The notes below the pieces were generated by a model, which was given only the letters and a program-made list of their open reading frames with translations, was not told where the DNA came from and did no database searches. A DNA stretch of 64,000 nt, taken from the NCBI RefSeq assembly GCF_008693185.1, contig NZ_VXKN01000002.1, forward strand, positions 310,001 through 374,000, in the 5' to 3' direction. How positions within the stretch are numbered: the first letter of the stretch is position 1; each line of letters begins with the position of its first letter. The stretch is from Acinetobacter qingfengensis. GTDB lineage: Bacteria > Pseudomonadota > Gammaproteobacteria > Pseudomonadales > Moraxellaceae. The position numbers were made by a program, and so were the translations under genes. Positions 46,591-56,547 of the stretch are shown one piece after another.

Positions 46591-47757
46591 ATGCATCCCA
46601 TCATTATTATTGGTTCTGGTATGGCAGGCTATGCACTTGCACGCGAGTTTCGTAAGCTTCATCCAGAGCATAATCTCATTATGATTACTGCTGATGATGG
46701 TGTGAATTATTCCAAGCCCATGTTATCCAATGCACTGGCAGGTAACCGTTCTGCGGCACAAATAGCCATGGCTGATGCAGAAAAAATGGCAGCACAGCTC
46801 AATATAGAAATTCTATCGCATACATGGGTAAAAGAAATTGATGCGGCACAACACCTGCTGACCTTATCAGAAAATAAACAATTAAATTATAGCCAACTCA
46901 TTCTGGCAGTGGGTGCTAATCCTGTTCGTCTGGCAATTTCTGGTGACGGTGCAGATGATATTTATGTTGTCAATAATTTAAATGATTACCATAAATTTCG
47001 TAATCATATCGATCAAGAAACACAGCATCGTGTTTTGATTCTGGGCGCAGGATTAATTGGATGTGAATTTGCCAATGATTTAACCAGTAAGCAACATCAG
47101 GTGACTGTGGTTGATTTAGCGCCACAACCATTAGGACGTTTACTACCGGAACATATTGCCCAACGTTTTCGTCATAATCTTGAAGAAGTCGGTATTCAAT
47201 TTATTTTACAAACCACTGTAGAAAAAGTGAATAAAATAGACCAGCATTACGAAGTAACTTTGTCTAGCGGACAACGTTTAATTGCGGATGTCGTTCTCTC
47301 TGCAATTGGTTTACAACCAAATATTGAACTTGCAAAACAGGCAGGCATCAAAGTTAGCCGTGGTATTTTAACCAATACACGACTTGCAACAAATCTACAG
47401 GATATTTACGCTATTGGTGATTGTGCTGAGGTCAATGGAATTTTATTGCCCTTCGTCATGCCACTTATGCAACAAGCAAGAGCTTTAGCAAAATCACTGG
47501 CTGGACAACAAACTACGGTTCATTATCCGGCAATGCCTGTTGCAGTTAAAACACCAGCCGCACCTTTAACTGTATTAGCTGCACCACAAGAGATTGATAT
47601 CAATTGGCAAAGTGAAGAGCTTGACGATGGCATGATTGCCAAAGCTTTTGATTTACAAGGAGCTTTACGTGGTTTTGTATTACTTGGTGCTACAGCAGCA
47701 AAACAACGTTTAACATTAACCAAACAAGTTCCGGATTTGATTGCCCTACAATCCTAG
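46591..47757 (+). CDS. rubB: Rubredoxin-NAD(+) reductase
   Basis: 388 residues. FAD/NAD flavoprotein with the FAD Rossmann IIGSGMAGYALAREF at the N-terminus, the NAD motif ILGAGLIGCEFANDL near 150 and the FAD closing motif YAIGDCAEVNG. It reduces rubredoxin with NADH for alkane hydroxylation. The gene follows rubA by 68 bp. Length and order fit A. baylyi RubB. Confidence 0.95.
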   Translation: MHPIIIIGSGMAGYALAREFRKLHPEHNLIMITADDGVNYSKPMLSNALAGNRSAAQIAMADAEKMAAQLNIEILSHTWVKEIDAAQHLLTLSENKQLNYSQLILAVGANPVRLAISGDGADDIYVVNNLNDYHKFRNHIDQETQHRVLILGAGLIGCEFANDLTSKQHQVTVVDLAPQPLGRLLPEHIAQRFRHNLEEVGIQFILQTTVEKVNKIDQHYEVTLSSGQRLIADVVLSAIGLQPNIELAKQAGIKVSRGILTNTRLATNLQDIYAIGDCAEVNGILLPFVMPLMQQARALAKSLAGQQTTVHYPAMPVAVKTPAAPLTVLAAPQEIDINWQSEELDDGMIAKAFDLQGALRGFVLLGATAAKQRLTLTKQVPDLIALQS

Positions 47758-47808
47758 CTTCCCAATATGTTTTTATACAGCTTTTGCTGTTTAATTTTGA
47801 GATAAATT

Positions 47809-48762
47809 ATGTCTACCACAGCATTATCATTACAGGCCTCTCCCTATAGTGCCTTTATGCAACAATGCACAGTTACTTTGGACAATGGTCAGACCTTGCA
47901 TGTTGAAATTGGTGGTAACCCTCAACATCCGACAATTTTACTCATCATGGGCTTAGGAGGACAATTGGTACATTGGCCAGATGCCTTTTGTCGACAATTA
48001 ATTCATGCCGGATTTCAAGTGATCCGTTATGATAATCGTGATATTGGACTATCCAGTAAATCGGATAATCAGCCCAATAAAAAGCTTAATCCCTATACTC
48101 TTATGGTTCGTTTCAGTCTGGGATTAAAGAATGAGGGAGCGCCTTATACTTTATATGATATGGCTGAAGATGCATCTTTACTCATCAATGCTCTCGGATT
48201 GGCAAACGTTCATGTAATTGGTGCGTCTATGGGCGGCATGATTGCACAAATTCTTGCAGCAGAGCATCCTGAGCAGGTTAAAAGTTTGGGATTACTTTTT
48301 ACCAGTAATAATCAAGCATTATTACCACCGCCTTATCCCAAACAATTATTTAGCTTAATTTCACGGCCTCAGGGACAAACTGAAGAAAATGTGATTCGAC
48401 ATTCGCTTAAGCTATATAATATTATCGGTTCGCCAGGTCATATTAATCAGATCGAAGCGGCTAAATTTGCCCGATTACTGTATCAAAGAAATTATTATCC
48501 ATTAGGTGCTGTACGACATTTTTTGGCAATTCTTTGCACAGGTTCGTTACAACATCTTGACAAACAAATACAACAGCCTACGATAGTCGTTCATGGTAGT
48601 CGTGATCGCCTATTACCACCAGCGCATGGTAAAGCAGTTGCAAAAGCGATTAAAAACGCAAAATTTGAACTTATCGATGGTTTAGGGCATGATATTCCGC
48701 CTTACTTTTTACCTAAAATTGTTCAATCTTTTGTACAACATATTCAAAACTTAACTCCTTAG
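47809..48762 (+). CDS. estB: Alpha/beta hydrolase (EstB-like esterase)
   Basis: 317 residues. The alpha/beta hydrolase fold with oxyanion LLIMGLGGQLVHWPDAF, nucleophile elbow GASMGG, and catalytic acid and histidine in HGSRDRLLPPAHG and GLGHDIPPYF. In A. baylyi an esterase gene occupies this position between rubB and oxyR; identification relies partly on that order. Substrate unknown. It begins 51 bp after rubB and ends 6 bp before oxyR. Confidence 0.88.
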   Translation: MSTTALSLQASPYSAFMQQCTVTLDNGQTLHVEIGGNPQHPTILLIMGLGGQLVHWPDAFCRQLIHAGFQVIRYDNRDIGLSSKSDNQPNKKLNPYTLMVRFSLGLKNEGAPYTLYDMAEDASLLINALGLANVHVIGASMGGMIAQILAAEHPEQVKSLGLLFTSNNQALLPPPYPKQLFSLISRPQGQTEENVIRHSLKLYNIIGSPGHINQIEAAKFARLLYQRNYYPLGAVRHFLAILCTGSLQHLDKQIQQPTIVVHGSRDRLLPPAHGKAVAKAIKNAKFELIDGLGHDIPPYFLPKIVQSFVQHIQNLTP

Positions 48763-48768
48763 GACATT

Positions 48769-49701
48769 ATGGCTGCATTACCTTCTCTTCGTCAGCTTTC
48801 TTATCTCGTAACGTTATCAGAAACTTTGCATTTTACTGAAGCTGCTCGCCGCTCATTTGTGACACAATCTACACTCTCAGGTGGCATTATGGAGCTTGAA
48901 CGTCTGTTGGGGGGCGTTTTGGTAGAACGCGATCGCCAGAATGTTCGCCTTACACCTTTAGGTGAACAAGTGGTCGCCCGTGCCCGTGTATTATTGGCGG
49001 ATGCGCAGGATCTCATGCGTTTAAGTCGCGAAATGAGCGAACCACTCACTGGAGATCTTCATCTGGGTATTATTCCAACCATTGCACCATTTGTTTTGAC
49101 ACAATTGCTGGAAGCTGTGCATCAGGAGTTACCACGCATCCGCTTACATTTACATGAAGCACAGAGTGAAAAAATTATCGAACGTCTGGAGCACGGTAAT
49201 TTAGATATGGTGTTTTTAGCACTTCCTTTTGATACACATGGTTTAAAAGTCAAAGAAGTTGCCACAGAACGCTTATATATTGTTTGCAATACACAAGATC
49301 AACAAACAACTCAGGCAAAAATACTGGATGATCTGGATTTATCGCGTTTAATTTTGCTAGAGGAAGGTCATTGTCTGCGTGATCATGCTTTAAGTGTTTG
49401 CCCAATTAACGAACGCAAAAATGACAATCGTTTAAAAGCCAGTTCATTACCTACTTTACTGGAAATGGTTATTGCCAATCTGGGCTTTACGATGTTGCCA
49501 GAAATTGCCATTCAAAATGCAAATCTTATGGCACATAATCAACTGGACATTCATCCGATCAAAAATCCACCAGAGCGTACTTTGGCTTTAATTACACGTA
49601 AAAGTACACCACTACATACAGAATTTGATATTTTACATCAAATCTTGGGAAAAATTTGTCAGACGATTCTTTCGGATAATGCCAAGCATTTAAGCCGTTA
49701 A
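48769..49701 (+). CDS. oxyR: Hydrogen peroxide sensor OxyR
   Basis: 310 residues, LysR family. The helix-turn-helix (HFTEAARRSFVTQSTLSGGIMELERLL) is typical of OxyR. The redox pair is C202 and C211 (GHCLRDHALSVC), with the same nine-residue spacing as C199/C208 of E. coli OxyR. It activates peroxide-defence genes on disulfide formation. It follows estB by 6 bp, so it can be expressed with the rub cluster. Confidence 0.96.
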   Translation: MAALPSLRQLSYLVTLSETLHFTEAARRSFVTQSTLSGGIMELERLLGGVLVERDRQNVRLTPLGEQVVARARVLLADAQDLMRLSREMSEPLTGDLHLGIIPTIAPFVLTQLLEAVHQELPRIRLHLHEAQSEKIIERLEHGNLDMVFLALPFDTHGLKVKEVATERLYIVCNTQDQQTTQAKILDDLDLSRLILLEEGHCLRDHALSVCPINERKNDNRLKASSLPTLLEMVIANLGFTMLPEIAIQNANLMAHNQLDIHPIKNPPERTLALITRKSTPLHTEFDILHQILGKICQTILSDNAKHLSR

Positions 49702-49702
49702 T

Positions 49703-49737
49703 TAAAAAAAGCTTCTGATTTTCAGAAGCTTTTTTAT
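49703..49737. terminator. Bidirectional terminator after oxyR
   Basis: GCTTCTGA and TCAGAAGC with a 3-base loop, flanked by A-run and T-run on either side, between convergent oxyR and a LysR gene. Confidence 0.9.
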
Positions 49738-49755
49738 TTCTAAATCAATCAAAAC

Positions 49756-50670
49756 TTAATCTCGTTTGATTTGACTAAAATGCTGCCTTACAACATTTAA
49801 CCAAGCACTCACTGCTGGAGATAACCAGCGATTTTTTTTCCATGCCATAACCAAATGCCAGCGTATTTGTGGTTCAATCAATTCGACTGCGGCAAAACGT
49901 TGTTGATCTAACATATCGGTATAATATTTGGGTAAAAGTGCAACTCCCATACGCTGGTAAACCATATCGGCCAATAAATTCCACTGGCTACTTCGACAGA
50001 TAATATTTGGCGAGAATCCCTGATCCTGACAGGCAGTTAAAATTCTGCCATTTAAAGAAAAATTTTCCTGAAATAATAAAAATGACTGATTTTGTAATTC
50101 TATCAATGCAATATTTTTACGCTGTGCCAGATTAGAGTCTGCTCGCAATACAACCATCAATGGATAATCGCATAATTCAATACGATAAAATACACTTTCA
50201 TCAATCGGATCTAAAAGTACCCCAGCATCTAATTCGTTATGCAATAAGGCCTGCTCAATTCCTTTTGAACCTACTTCTAGAAAAGATAATTCCACATCAG
50301 GACATTGCCGATGAAATGCAAACAATGCACCTGTTAGTAATTGCCCACCCAAGGGTGGTACGCCCATTTTCAATGTTCCTGTCTTTAATGCCTGAAAATC
50401 TCTTACATCCTGAATTAAATTTTGCTGTTGTTGTAGTAATAACTTTGCCTGCTGATAAACTCGTTCACCAATTTCTGTTAATTCAATATGACGTTTACGC
50501 AATTGTTCAGATTTGAATAACAATGTAATTTTTAACTCATGTTCAAGCTGCTGAATATTTTTACTTATCGTCGGTTGGGTTAAATTAAGTTTTTCTGCGG
50601 CTTTGGTAAAACTTTTTGATTCTACCAGTGTCACAAAACATTGTAATAGTTTGAGCGAGAGCATAATCAT
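49756..50670 (-). CDS. LysR-type regulator, CidR-like, divergent from lrgAB
   Basis: 304 residues. The N-terminal helix-turn-helix SFTKAAEKLNLTQPTISKNIQQLEHELKI is standard LysR; the effector domain contains VPPLGGQLLTGALFAF. It resembles CidR, which controls cid and lrg operons in Gram-positives. Its position divergent from an LrgA/LrgB pair supports that role, by inference. The start could also be the ATG two codons later. Confidence 0.85.
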   Translation of the reverse strand: MIMLSLKLLQCFVTLVESKSFTKAAEKLNLTQPTISKNIQQLEHELKITLLFKSEQLRKRHIELTEIGERVYQQAKLLLQQQQNLIQDVRDFQALKTGTLKMGVPPLGGQLLTGALFAFHRQCPDVELSFLEVGSKGIEQALLHNELDAGVLLDPIDESVFYRIELCDYPLMVVLRADSNLAQRKNIALIELQNQSFLLFQENFSLNGRILTACQDQGFSPNIICRSSQWNLLADMVYQRMGVALLPKYYTDMLDQQRFAAVELIEPQIRWHLVMAWKKNRWLSPAVSAWLNVVRQHFSQIKRD

Positions 50671-50772
50671 TCACCATTCCATTTTAGAATAATTTTAAAT
50701 GAATATATTCATAATATCTATCTACCAAGGATTTAAAATAAACCTATCAAAACACTTGGCTTAAATTTCAGC

Positions 50773-51201
50773 ATGAAATATTTATTGAAACCCCAAACAA
50801 ATTTGCAATTACTTTTTAAGGTAATTGCACAACTTGTATTACTCAGTGTGTTCTGGTGGTTGGGTTGTTTACTACATCAATTTGTTTTTCATAATATTTC
50901 TGCTGGTATTTTAGGCATGTTCATCCTATTACTGTGCTTATTTACTGGATTAATCAAACTGGAATGGGTTGAATTAGGTTCGCAGGCAATATTAAAAGAA
51001 CTGGTATTGTTCTTTTTACCTGTGGTGGTGGCAGTTGTGCAATATAAATCATTATTTTTGAAGGAAGGCTGGCAACTTATTCTAAGTATTGGCGTAGGTA
51101 CCATGCTGGTTATGGTAAGTACCAGTTTGTGTATTCACTATTTGTATCGTTTGCAAAAATATTTACGTGCTCGCAAACGCTTAAATCACTCTACACATTA
51201 A
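50773..51201 (+). CDS. CidA/LrgA family holin-like protein
   Basis: 142 residues with about four membrane segments. The typical features are a short N-terminal tail, the LLSVFWWLGCLLHQ first helix, ISAGILGMFILLL and the charged tail after the last helix (YLRARKRLNH). The family modulates murein hydrolase activity, autolysis or metabolite export. It is followed 36 bp later by its LrgB partner. Which of cid or lrg it represents cannot be decided. Confidence 0.88.
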   Translation: MKYLLKPQTNLQLLFKVIAQLVLLSVFWWLGCLLHQFVFHNISAGILGMFILLLCLFTGLIKLEWVELGSQAILKELVLFFLPVVVAVVQYKSLFLKEGWQLILSIGVGTMLVMVSTSLCIHYLYRLQKYLRARKRLNHSTH

Positions 51202-51237
51202 TCCCCTATTCCTATATACCAGTCTGAGAGAATCATT

Positions 51238-51921
51238 ATGAATATTTGGGCAATTGCTTGCTTGATCTGGACGATTGTTGCCTACATCATTGCAAAAAAA
51301 GTATATGTACGACATCCAAAAATGTGGTTATCTCCGGCCATTACCGTACCGGTTTTAACCATTATCTTAATGATTATCTTTGGGATTTCTTATCAAACCT
51401 ATGCTCAAGACACTCAATGGATCGTTCAATTACTGGGTCCGGCAACCATTGCTTTTGCAATCCCCATTTATCGTTATCGGGAAACCATTAAACAACATAT
51501 TCTGGTATTAACGATTGCCATTATTGTTGGTATGAGTATCGGGGTATATAGTGCTTATTTAATGGCACAAATGTTTCATTTTGATGCAGTAGTTACTGGT
51601 AGCTTGATGGCAAGATCGATTTCCACACCATTTGCAATTGTGTTGGCAGAAAATTTACATGGTTCAGCAACACTTGTGTCATTATTTACAGTGATTACCG
51701 GATTGATCGGCATGATTTTTGGCGATATGATTTTGGCCTTTTTTCACATACGCTCTCGTATTGCCAATGGCGCCGCATTTGGTAATGCTGCACATGGTTT
51801 TGGTACTGCCCGAGCACAACAAAGAGATACTGAAGAAGGTGTAATTGCCAGTTTGACTATGATTATTGCGGGTATTTTGATGGTATTAATTGGGCCGGGA
51901 TTGATTCATTTATTTCTTTAG
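51238..51921 (+). CDS. LrgB/CidB family membrane protein
   Basis: 227 residues, about seven membrane segments. Family motifs LLGPATIAFAIPIYRYR and GNAAHGFGTARA are present near the middle and end, along with MARSISTPFAIVLAE. It works with the preceding LrgA-like protein, as in the paired operon found in many bacteria. Two-gene operon, with the LysR gene divergent. Function inferred from family. Confidence 0.92.
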   Translation: MNIWAIACLIWTIVAYIIAKKVYVRHPKMWLSPAITVPVLTIILMIIFGISYQTYAQDTQWIVQLLGPATIAFAIPIYRYRETIKQHILVLTIAIIVGMSIGVYSAYLMAQMFHFDAVVTGSLMARSISTPFAIVLAENLHGSATLVSLFTVITGLIGMIFGDMILAFFHIRSRIANGAAFGNAAHGFGTARAQQRDTEEGVIASLTMIIAGILMVLIGPGLIHLFL

Positions 51922-51997
51922 TGTTTCGCCTATTCATTTATAAATAACGATATTCTTAACTAAAAAAGTTTTTCAATAAAGTTCTTACGAAAATCAT

Positions 51998-52020
51998 TAA
52001 ATCCCCCCTGTGAAGGGGGA
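51998..52020. repeat. C-rich/G-rich hairpin
   Basis: TCCCCC (52002-52007) and GGGGGA (52015-52020) form a short GC hairpin. A looser C-rich/G-rich hairpin occurs after putA. It may be a terminator of the lrgAB transcript. Confidence 0.4.
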
Positions 52021-52088
52021 AGATAAAGGCTTTAAAGATACGTTCACAAAAAGTCTAATTAATTTAGAAAGCATTATTATCATCAAAA

Positions 52089-53045
52089 TTAATTGACTAG
52101 ATATCTGGCTTTTTTCCCTGTCAACTGCGCAACCAGATTATCATAAGCCAGTTGATTCATTGCCTGACGTGTTTGTAAAGTTGCAGAACCAATATGAGGT
52201 GTAATGACCACATTGTCCAGTTCAAATAATGGTGATTGCTGAAGTGGCTCATGTTCAAATACATCCAACCCTGCTGCAAAAATTTGTTTTTGTTGCAAAG
52301 CGTGAATTAATGCTTGCTCATCAATCACAGCCCCACGCGAAATATTAACTAAAACAGCATGTTTTTGCATTTTTGCAAATTGTGCATTAGATAATAAATG
52401 TCGGGTTGTTTCATTTAAATCTACCGTCACTACCACAAAATCGGCTTGTTGCAATAGTTCATCCAACGCTAAAAACCTGGCATTAAAAGCATTGGCAATT
52501 TCCGGTTTTTCTTGGCGTCCGTGATATACCACATTCATATTAAAACCATAATAACCACGACGAGCAATCGCAGCACCAATATTTCCCAAACCAATGATAC
52601 CCAAGGTTTTTGCATGAATATCAACACCAAATTCCTGCGTTGATACAGTTTTCTGCCAATGGCCTGCTCTTGCCCAGCCATCTAGTTCGACAACACGTCT
52701 TGCTGCACTAACTAATAGCGTAAATGCGGTATCTGCTGTTGTTTCGGTCAGAACATGCGGTGTATGTGCCAATAAAATCCCTTTTTGTTTAAGGTAGGCA
52801 ACATCATAATTGTCATAACCAACGCTGACCGTAGAAATAATTTCCAGTTGTGATGCCGTTTCGAGTTGTGATGCTCCTAACCTACGCCCAGCACCAATCA
52901 TACCGTGTGCATACTGAACAGCATCACGAATTTGCTGATCTACATCACCCAACTTGGGATTGATTTTGACCACTTCAAATTGCTGTTTTAATTTCTCTTC
53001 AAATTCCGGAAAAATATTACTGAATATGACGACTTTCTTTTTCAT
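52089..53045 (-). CDS. 2-hydroxyacid dehydrogenase, GhrB-type (glyoxylate/hydroxypyruvate reductase)
   Basis: 318 residues from ATG 53045 (MKKKVVIFSN); the longer frame to 53189 overlaps the upstream gene too far. NAD(P) motif GLGNIGAAIARRG, substrate and catalytic residues in STVSVGYDNYD, the R in NISRGAVIDEQAL, the E in FEHEPL and H in TPHIGSAT are all standard D-2-hydroxyacid dehydrogenase positions. It probably reduces glyoxylate or hydroxypyruvate. The start lies 29 bp inside the preceding gene, so translation is likely coupled. Confidence 0.92.
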   Translation of the reverse strand: MKKKVVIFSNIFPEFEEKLKQQFEVVKINPKLGDVDQQIRDAVQYAHGMIGAGRRLGASQLETASQLEIISTVSVGYDNYDVAYLKQKGILLAHTPHVLTETTADTAFTLLVSAARRVVELDGWARAGHWQKTVSTQEFGVDIHAKTLGIIGLGNIGAAIARRGYYGFNMNVVYHGRQEKPEIANAFNARFLALDELLQQADFVVVTVDLNETTRHLLSNAQFAKMQKHAVLVNISRGAVIDEQALIHALQQKQIFAAGLDVFEHEPLQQSPLFELDNVVITPHIGSATLQTRQAMNQLAYDNLVAQLTGKKARYLVN

Positions 53046-53721
53046 CCACTGACTCGATATCGTAAATATAAGGGTATATAAGTTGCCATAATGACCGCTT
53101 ATAATCTGCCGAATCAAGCATTTGTTGTAATGATTGTGTGATATGAAATTGTTTGAATTGCAAATTCTGTAATGGAAGCTGAATTTCACCTAACATGATT
53201 AATATCTTTTGCTGGTGTTCAAAGAAATACCCCTGTAAGTAAGTTTCCACCAGTTGATCATGCATCTCCCAGTTTTCAATCATCAATGGCCATTTCAATT
53301 GTTGTTGCGTTGCAAAGCATGCCTGTACAATACCTTGGAAAAGTTGCATTTCCTGTTGATTATTTATTTGTGCGAGCAAAAGTATCTGGTCATGGACCAT
53401 AAGCTGATAATCAAAATAAATATTTTGCTGTAACGGTAAAATTGCCACAGCATCTTTTGAAACTCTATCCGTAATGACAGAAAAATCTTCGATAACAACC
53501 ACATCGTCAATTTTTGGTGAAATTTTTTCTTTTACTAATGTTTCGGATGTCTGATCCGCTTGGGTAATGGAATGTGGTTTCTGTAATATTGATGCAGATT
53601 TTGGCTCAACCAGATGATCTCGCCACAAAATATCTGTACGATGCTGTATTGTCGGTGTCTGACGGTCTATCCACTGCTGAATGCCAAGCTGTTGCAAAAT
53701 CAGTTGTGTACGTTGATGCAT
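53017..53721 (-). CDS. Possible DNA polymerase III psi subunit (HolD) homologue
   Basis: 234 residues. The N-terminus MHQRTQLILQQLGIQQWIDR strongly resembles the E. coli HolD start, which as I recall contains LQQLGITQW; that peptide contacts the clamp loader. The C-terminal region, LGEIQLPLQNLQFKQF ending KRSLWQLIYPYIYDI, resembles LGTDEPLSLEG and ALWQQICTYEHDF of E. coli HolD. Between them lies a long acidic insertion (E. coli HolD has about 137 residues). If real, it links the chi subunit and SSB to the clamp loader. Its 3' end overlaps the dehydrogenase start. Identity is an alignment by eye. Confidence 0.5.
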   Translation of the reverse strand: MHQRTQLILQQLGIQQWIDRQTPTIQHRTDILWRDHLVEPKSASILQKPHSITQADQTSETLVKEKISPKIDDVVVIEDFSVITDRVSKDAVAILPLQQNIYFDYQLMVHDQILLLAQINNQQEMQLFQGIVQACFATQQQLKWPLMIENWEMHDQLVETYLQGYFFEHQQKILIMLGEIQLPLQNLQFKQFHITQSLQQMLDSADYKRSLWQLIYPYIYDIESVDEKESRHIQ

Positions 53722-53997
53722 CTGGAAATGTAGGCCTGAATCAATGACTGGAATATGCTTAATGATCTAAAAATCAATCAAAGATCAATTTTTTAATATA
53801 CTAAATCAATTACAAAATGATGAAAGCCTATTCTAACCTGAATGACAGCACTTTGCCGAATGATTTATGATGCAGAAGTAATGCTTTAGTAAAATATACA
53901 GCAAGGCATATTATTTTTATCATCTTATCAAAGATCAGCTATAACTTAACGCATTAGCGCTGAAGTTTAGGCGAATTTAAATGCTCGAGTAACTTAA

Positions 53998-54669
53998 ATG
54001 CCTTTACAACAATTGCCGAACTGGATTCAATTCGGAGCTTTTTTACTGGCACTTAATGCCGGAATGATTAATGTACTCAGCTTGATTACAGTACTACATC
54101 AGTCTATTTCTCACATGACAGGAAATGTCAGTGTATTTGCCATTGCTTGGTCACATCAAGACTATCGCATGATGATCTATGTCTTGCTCGTTGTGATTTT
54201 TTTTGTGCTAGGTTCTTTTTATAGTGGATATATTCTGGGAGATGGCAATGTCCAACTGGGTCGCCGCTATGGTATTCCCCTAACTTTGGTCAGTTTATTT
54301 ATTTTATTGTGCTGGTGCTTTATTCCTTATTTTCCCAGATATGCACTGTTATGGGCCGCAGCAGCAATGGGAATGCAAAATGCCATGGTCAGCCATTATC
54401 GTGGCACCATTATCCGCACCACACACCTTTCTGGCGTGCTTACCGATATTGGTCTGGCATTTGGTTATTTAGTACGTGGTTTAAAAGTTGATCCACGTCG
54501 CCTGCTTTTACATTTTCTCATTTTATCTGGTTTCTTTGTGGGTGGTGTGATCGCCACCATTATTTATAAATTCTGGGGAACTCATGCCTTTTTAATTCCT
54601 GCTATTTTAACTGCAAGCTTGAGTTTAACCTATTGGGCTTTATACTTACGGCAACATCCTTATCATTAA
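53998..54669 (+). CDS. DUF1275 (YoaK-like) membrane protein
   Basis: 223 residues, six or so membrane segments. Family motifs: NAGMINVLSLITV, HMTGNVSVFAIA near the second segment, GMQNAMVSHYRGTIIRTTHLSGVLTDIG. Function unknown for the family. It precedes the DUF2058 gene by 16 bp and is likely cotranscribed. No ribosome-binding site is obvious at this ATG. Confidence 0.9.
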   Translation: MPLQQLPNWIQFGAFLLALNAGMINVLSLITVLHQSISHMTGNVSVFAIAWSHQDYRMMIYVLLVVIFFVLGSFYSGYILGDGNVQLGRRYGIPLTLVSLFILLCWCFIPYFPRYALLWAAAAMGMQNAMVSHYRGTIIRTTHLSGVLTDIGLAFGYLVRGLKVDPRRLLLHFLILSGFFVGGVIATIIYKFWGTHAFLIPAILTASLSLTYWALYLRQHPYH

Positions 54670-54685
54670 TTTATGGAGTTTACTG

Positions 54686-55225
54686 ATGGTCAAAAATGCC
54701 TTACAAGCACAATTATTAAAAGCTGGGCTTGTTGATGCAAAAAAAGCCAAAAAAGCATCTAAACAAGCACAACATGCCCAAAAAACAGGTCAAGACAATC
54801 AGCAACAACTTAAAGCTCAAATTGAGCAAGCTAAACAGGAAAAAATTGCCAAAGACAATGCCTTAAATCAGGCAAAACAACAACAACTGGAAGAAAAGAC
54901 CCTAAAAGCCAACATTATTCAAATGATCAATCAATATCGTATTCAAGATACATCAGGCGATATTGGTTATCAGTTTATTGACGAAAATAAAATCAAAAAG
55001 CTGTATGTCAGTCAGCAAATTTATAATGCTGTCGTCAATGGCAGTCTATGCGTTGCCAAATTGGACAATGATCAATATGCTTTTATTCCCAAAGCACTGG
55101 CAGAACGGATTGAGCAAAAATTGACAGGTTATATTCTTGGTATGCAGCAACAACAAGATGACCAGACAACAGATGAAGAAGATCCTTATGCAGCATACGT
55201 TATTCCTGATGATTTAATGTGGTAA
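54686..55225 (+). CDS. DUF2058 (YaiL-like) protein
   Basis: 179 residues. The N-terminal third is a lysine- and glutamine-rich helix or coiled coil (LLKAGLVDAKKAKKASKQ), the middle carries INQYRIQDTSGDIGYQFID and the C-terminus ends PYAAYVIPDDLMW, all typical of the family. Its relative YaiL is associated with nucleoid or RNA; the function is unclear. It ends 11 bp before a hairpin. Confidence 0.92.
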   Translation: MVKNALQAQLLKAGLVDAKKAKKASKQAQHAQKTGQDNQQQLKAQIEQAKQEKIAKDNALNQAKQQQLEEKTLKANIIQMINQYRIQDTSGDIGYQFIDENKIKKLYVSQQIYNAVVNGSLCVAKLDNDQYAFIPKALAERIEQKLTGYILGMQQQQDDQTTDEEDPYAAYVIPDDLMW

Positions 55226-55236
55226 ATCCTCATTCG

Positions 55237-55259
55237 CCCGACAAAATAATTTTGTCGGG
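55237..55259 (+). terminator. Hairpin after the DUF2058 gene
   Basis: CCCGACAAAA and its perfect complement around a 3-base loop; the following T-run is weak. Confidence 0.7.
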
Positions 55260-55497
55260 TAATCGATATTTAGATAATTTTTTAATGATAATTTCTCTAA
55301 AAATACAAGAAACTCTACAGAAAATGCCATCTTAATCACTCTTCTAATTTTTTTAAATATAATTTCACGGATCATCTTTACGTTGAGCATCACATATTGA
55401 TTAAAAAATCATAACCATAGTTTATTTTATTATTTTAAAGTGAATTTTTTACCCTTTATATTCAATACTACATTTTAATTTTTGGGGAAAAATATCT

Positions 55498-56499
55498 GTG
55501 ATTAACATCTTATTAAAAAGCAGCCTTACCGCAGCAATTTTATTTTCGGCTTCCCAGCTTTATGCCAAGGAATTTTTAAATGTTTCCTATGATCCAACTC
55601 GGGAATTTTATAAAGAATATAATCAGGATTTTGGGAAATTTTGGAAAAAACACACCAGACAAGATATTCAATTCAAACAATCTCATGGTGGTTCAGGTAA
55701 ACAGGCACGTTCAGTTATTGATGGACTACAAGCAGATGTTGTTACCCTTGCGCTAGCCAATGACATTGAAGAAATTGTCAATGCGGGGCTGATTCAACCG
55801 GGTTGGCAAAAAGAATTTCCAAATAACTCTGCACCATATACCTCTACAATTGTCTTTCTGGTACGCAAAGGAAATCCTAAAAATATCCGCGACTGGAATG
55901 ATTTAACCAAACCAGGCGTAGAAATCATTACACCAAATCCCAAAACTGGTGGTGCACCGCGCTGGATTTACTTATCTGCATGGGGATATGCACTGAAACA
56001 ACCTGGAGGTAACGATGCCAAAGCAAGAGAACTGGTGAAAAAACTCTATCATAATGTCAAAGTATTAGATTCAGGTGCCAGAGGCTCATTAACCACATTT
56101 GCCGAACGTGGTATTGGAGATGTTCTGCTGTCATGGGAAAATGAAGCATTATTGGCCGTTCAAAATCAGGGTAAAGATAAATACGACATTATTTATCCAT
56201 CGATTTCTATTTTGGCAGAGCCTTCCGTTGCAATTGTTGATAAAGTCGTTGATAAAGATGGAAACCGTAATCTAGCCAAAGGTTATCTGAACTATTTATA
56301 TTCACCTCGTGGTCAAGAACTTGCGGCAAAATATAATTTTCGTCCAAGAAATGCAGCAGCTGCAAAAAAATACGCCTATAAATTCCCAAAAATCCAGACC
56401 TTTACCATTAATGCTGTTTTTGGCGGTTGGGCAAAAGCACAAAAAACTCACTTCGCAAATGGTGCGATTTTCGATCAAATCTATGCAGACCGTAAATAA
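55498..56499 (+). CDS. sbp: Periplasmic sulfate-binding protein
   Basis: 333 residues from a GTG start; GGGG precedes it by about 13 bases and no ATG is better placed. Signal peptide [23 protein letters not shown] then mature [47 protein letters not shown] and [16 protein letters not shown] are typical of Sbp/CysP, which feed sulfate to the CysTWA transporter. The transporter genes are not here, so it is a solo binding protein. It ends before a strong terminator. Confidence 0.95.
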   Translation: MINILLKSSLTAAILFSASQLYAKEFLNVSYDPTREFYKEYNQDFGKFWKKHTRQDIQFKQSHGGSGKQARSVIDGLQADVVTLALANDIEEIVNAGLIQPGWQKEFPNNSAPYTSTIVFLVRKGNPKNIRDWNDLTKPGVEIITPNPKTGGAPRWIYLSAWGYALKQPGGNDAKARELVKKLYHNVKVLDSGARGSLTTFAERGIGDVLLSWENEALLAVQNQGKDKYDIIYPSISILAEPSVAIVDKVVDKDGNRNLAKGYLNYLYSPRGQELAAKYNFRPRNAAAAKKYAYKFPKIQTFTINAVFGGWAKAQKTHFANGAIFDQIYADRK

Positions 56500-56510
56500 T
56501 CCAAAATCAC

Positions 56511-56540
56511 ACCCTATGCGTTAAAATCGCATAGGGTTTT
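56511..56540. terminator. Terminator of sbp, shared with the convergent PACE gene
   Basis: ACCCTATGCG, a 7-base loop, CGCATAGGGT and TTTAATATTTTT on the plus strand. Its end lies 8 bp from the PACE stop. Confidence 0.9.
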
Positions 56541-56547
56541 AATATTT

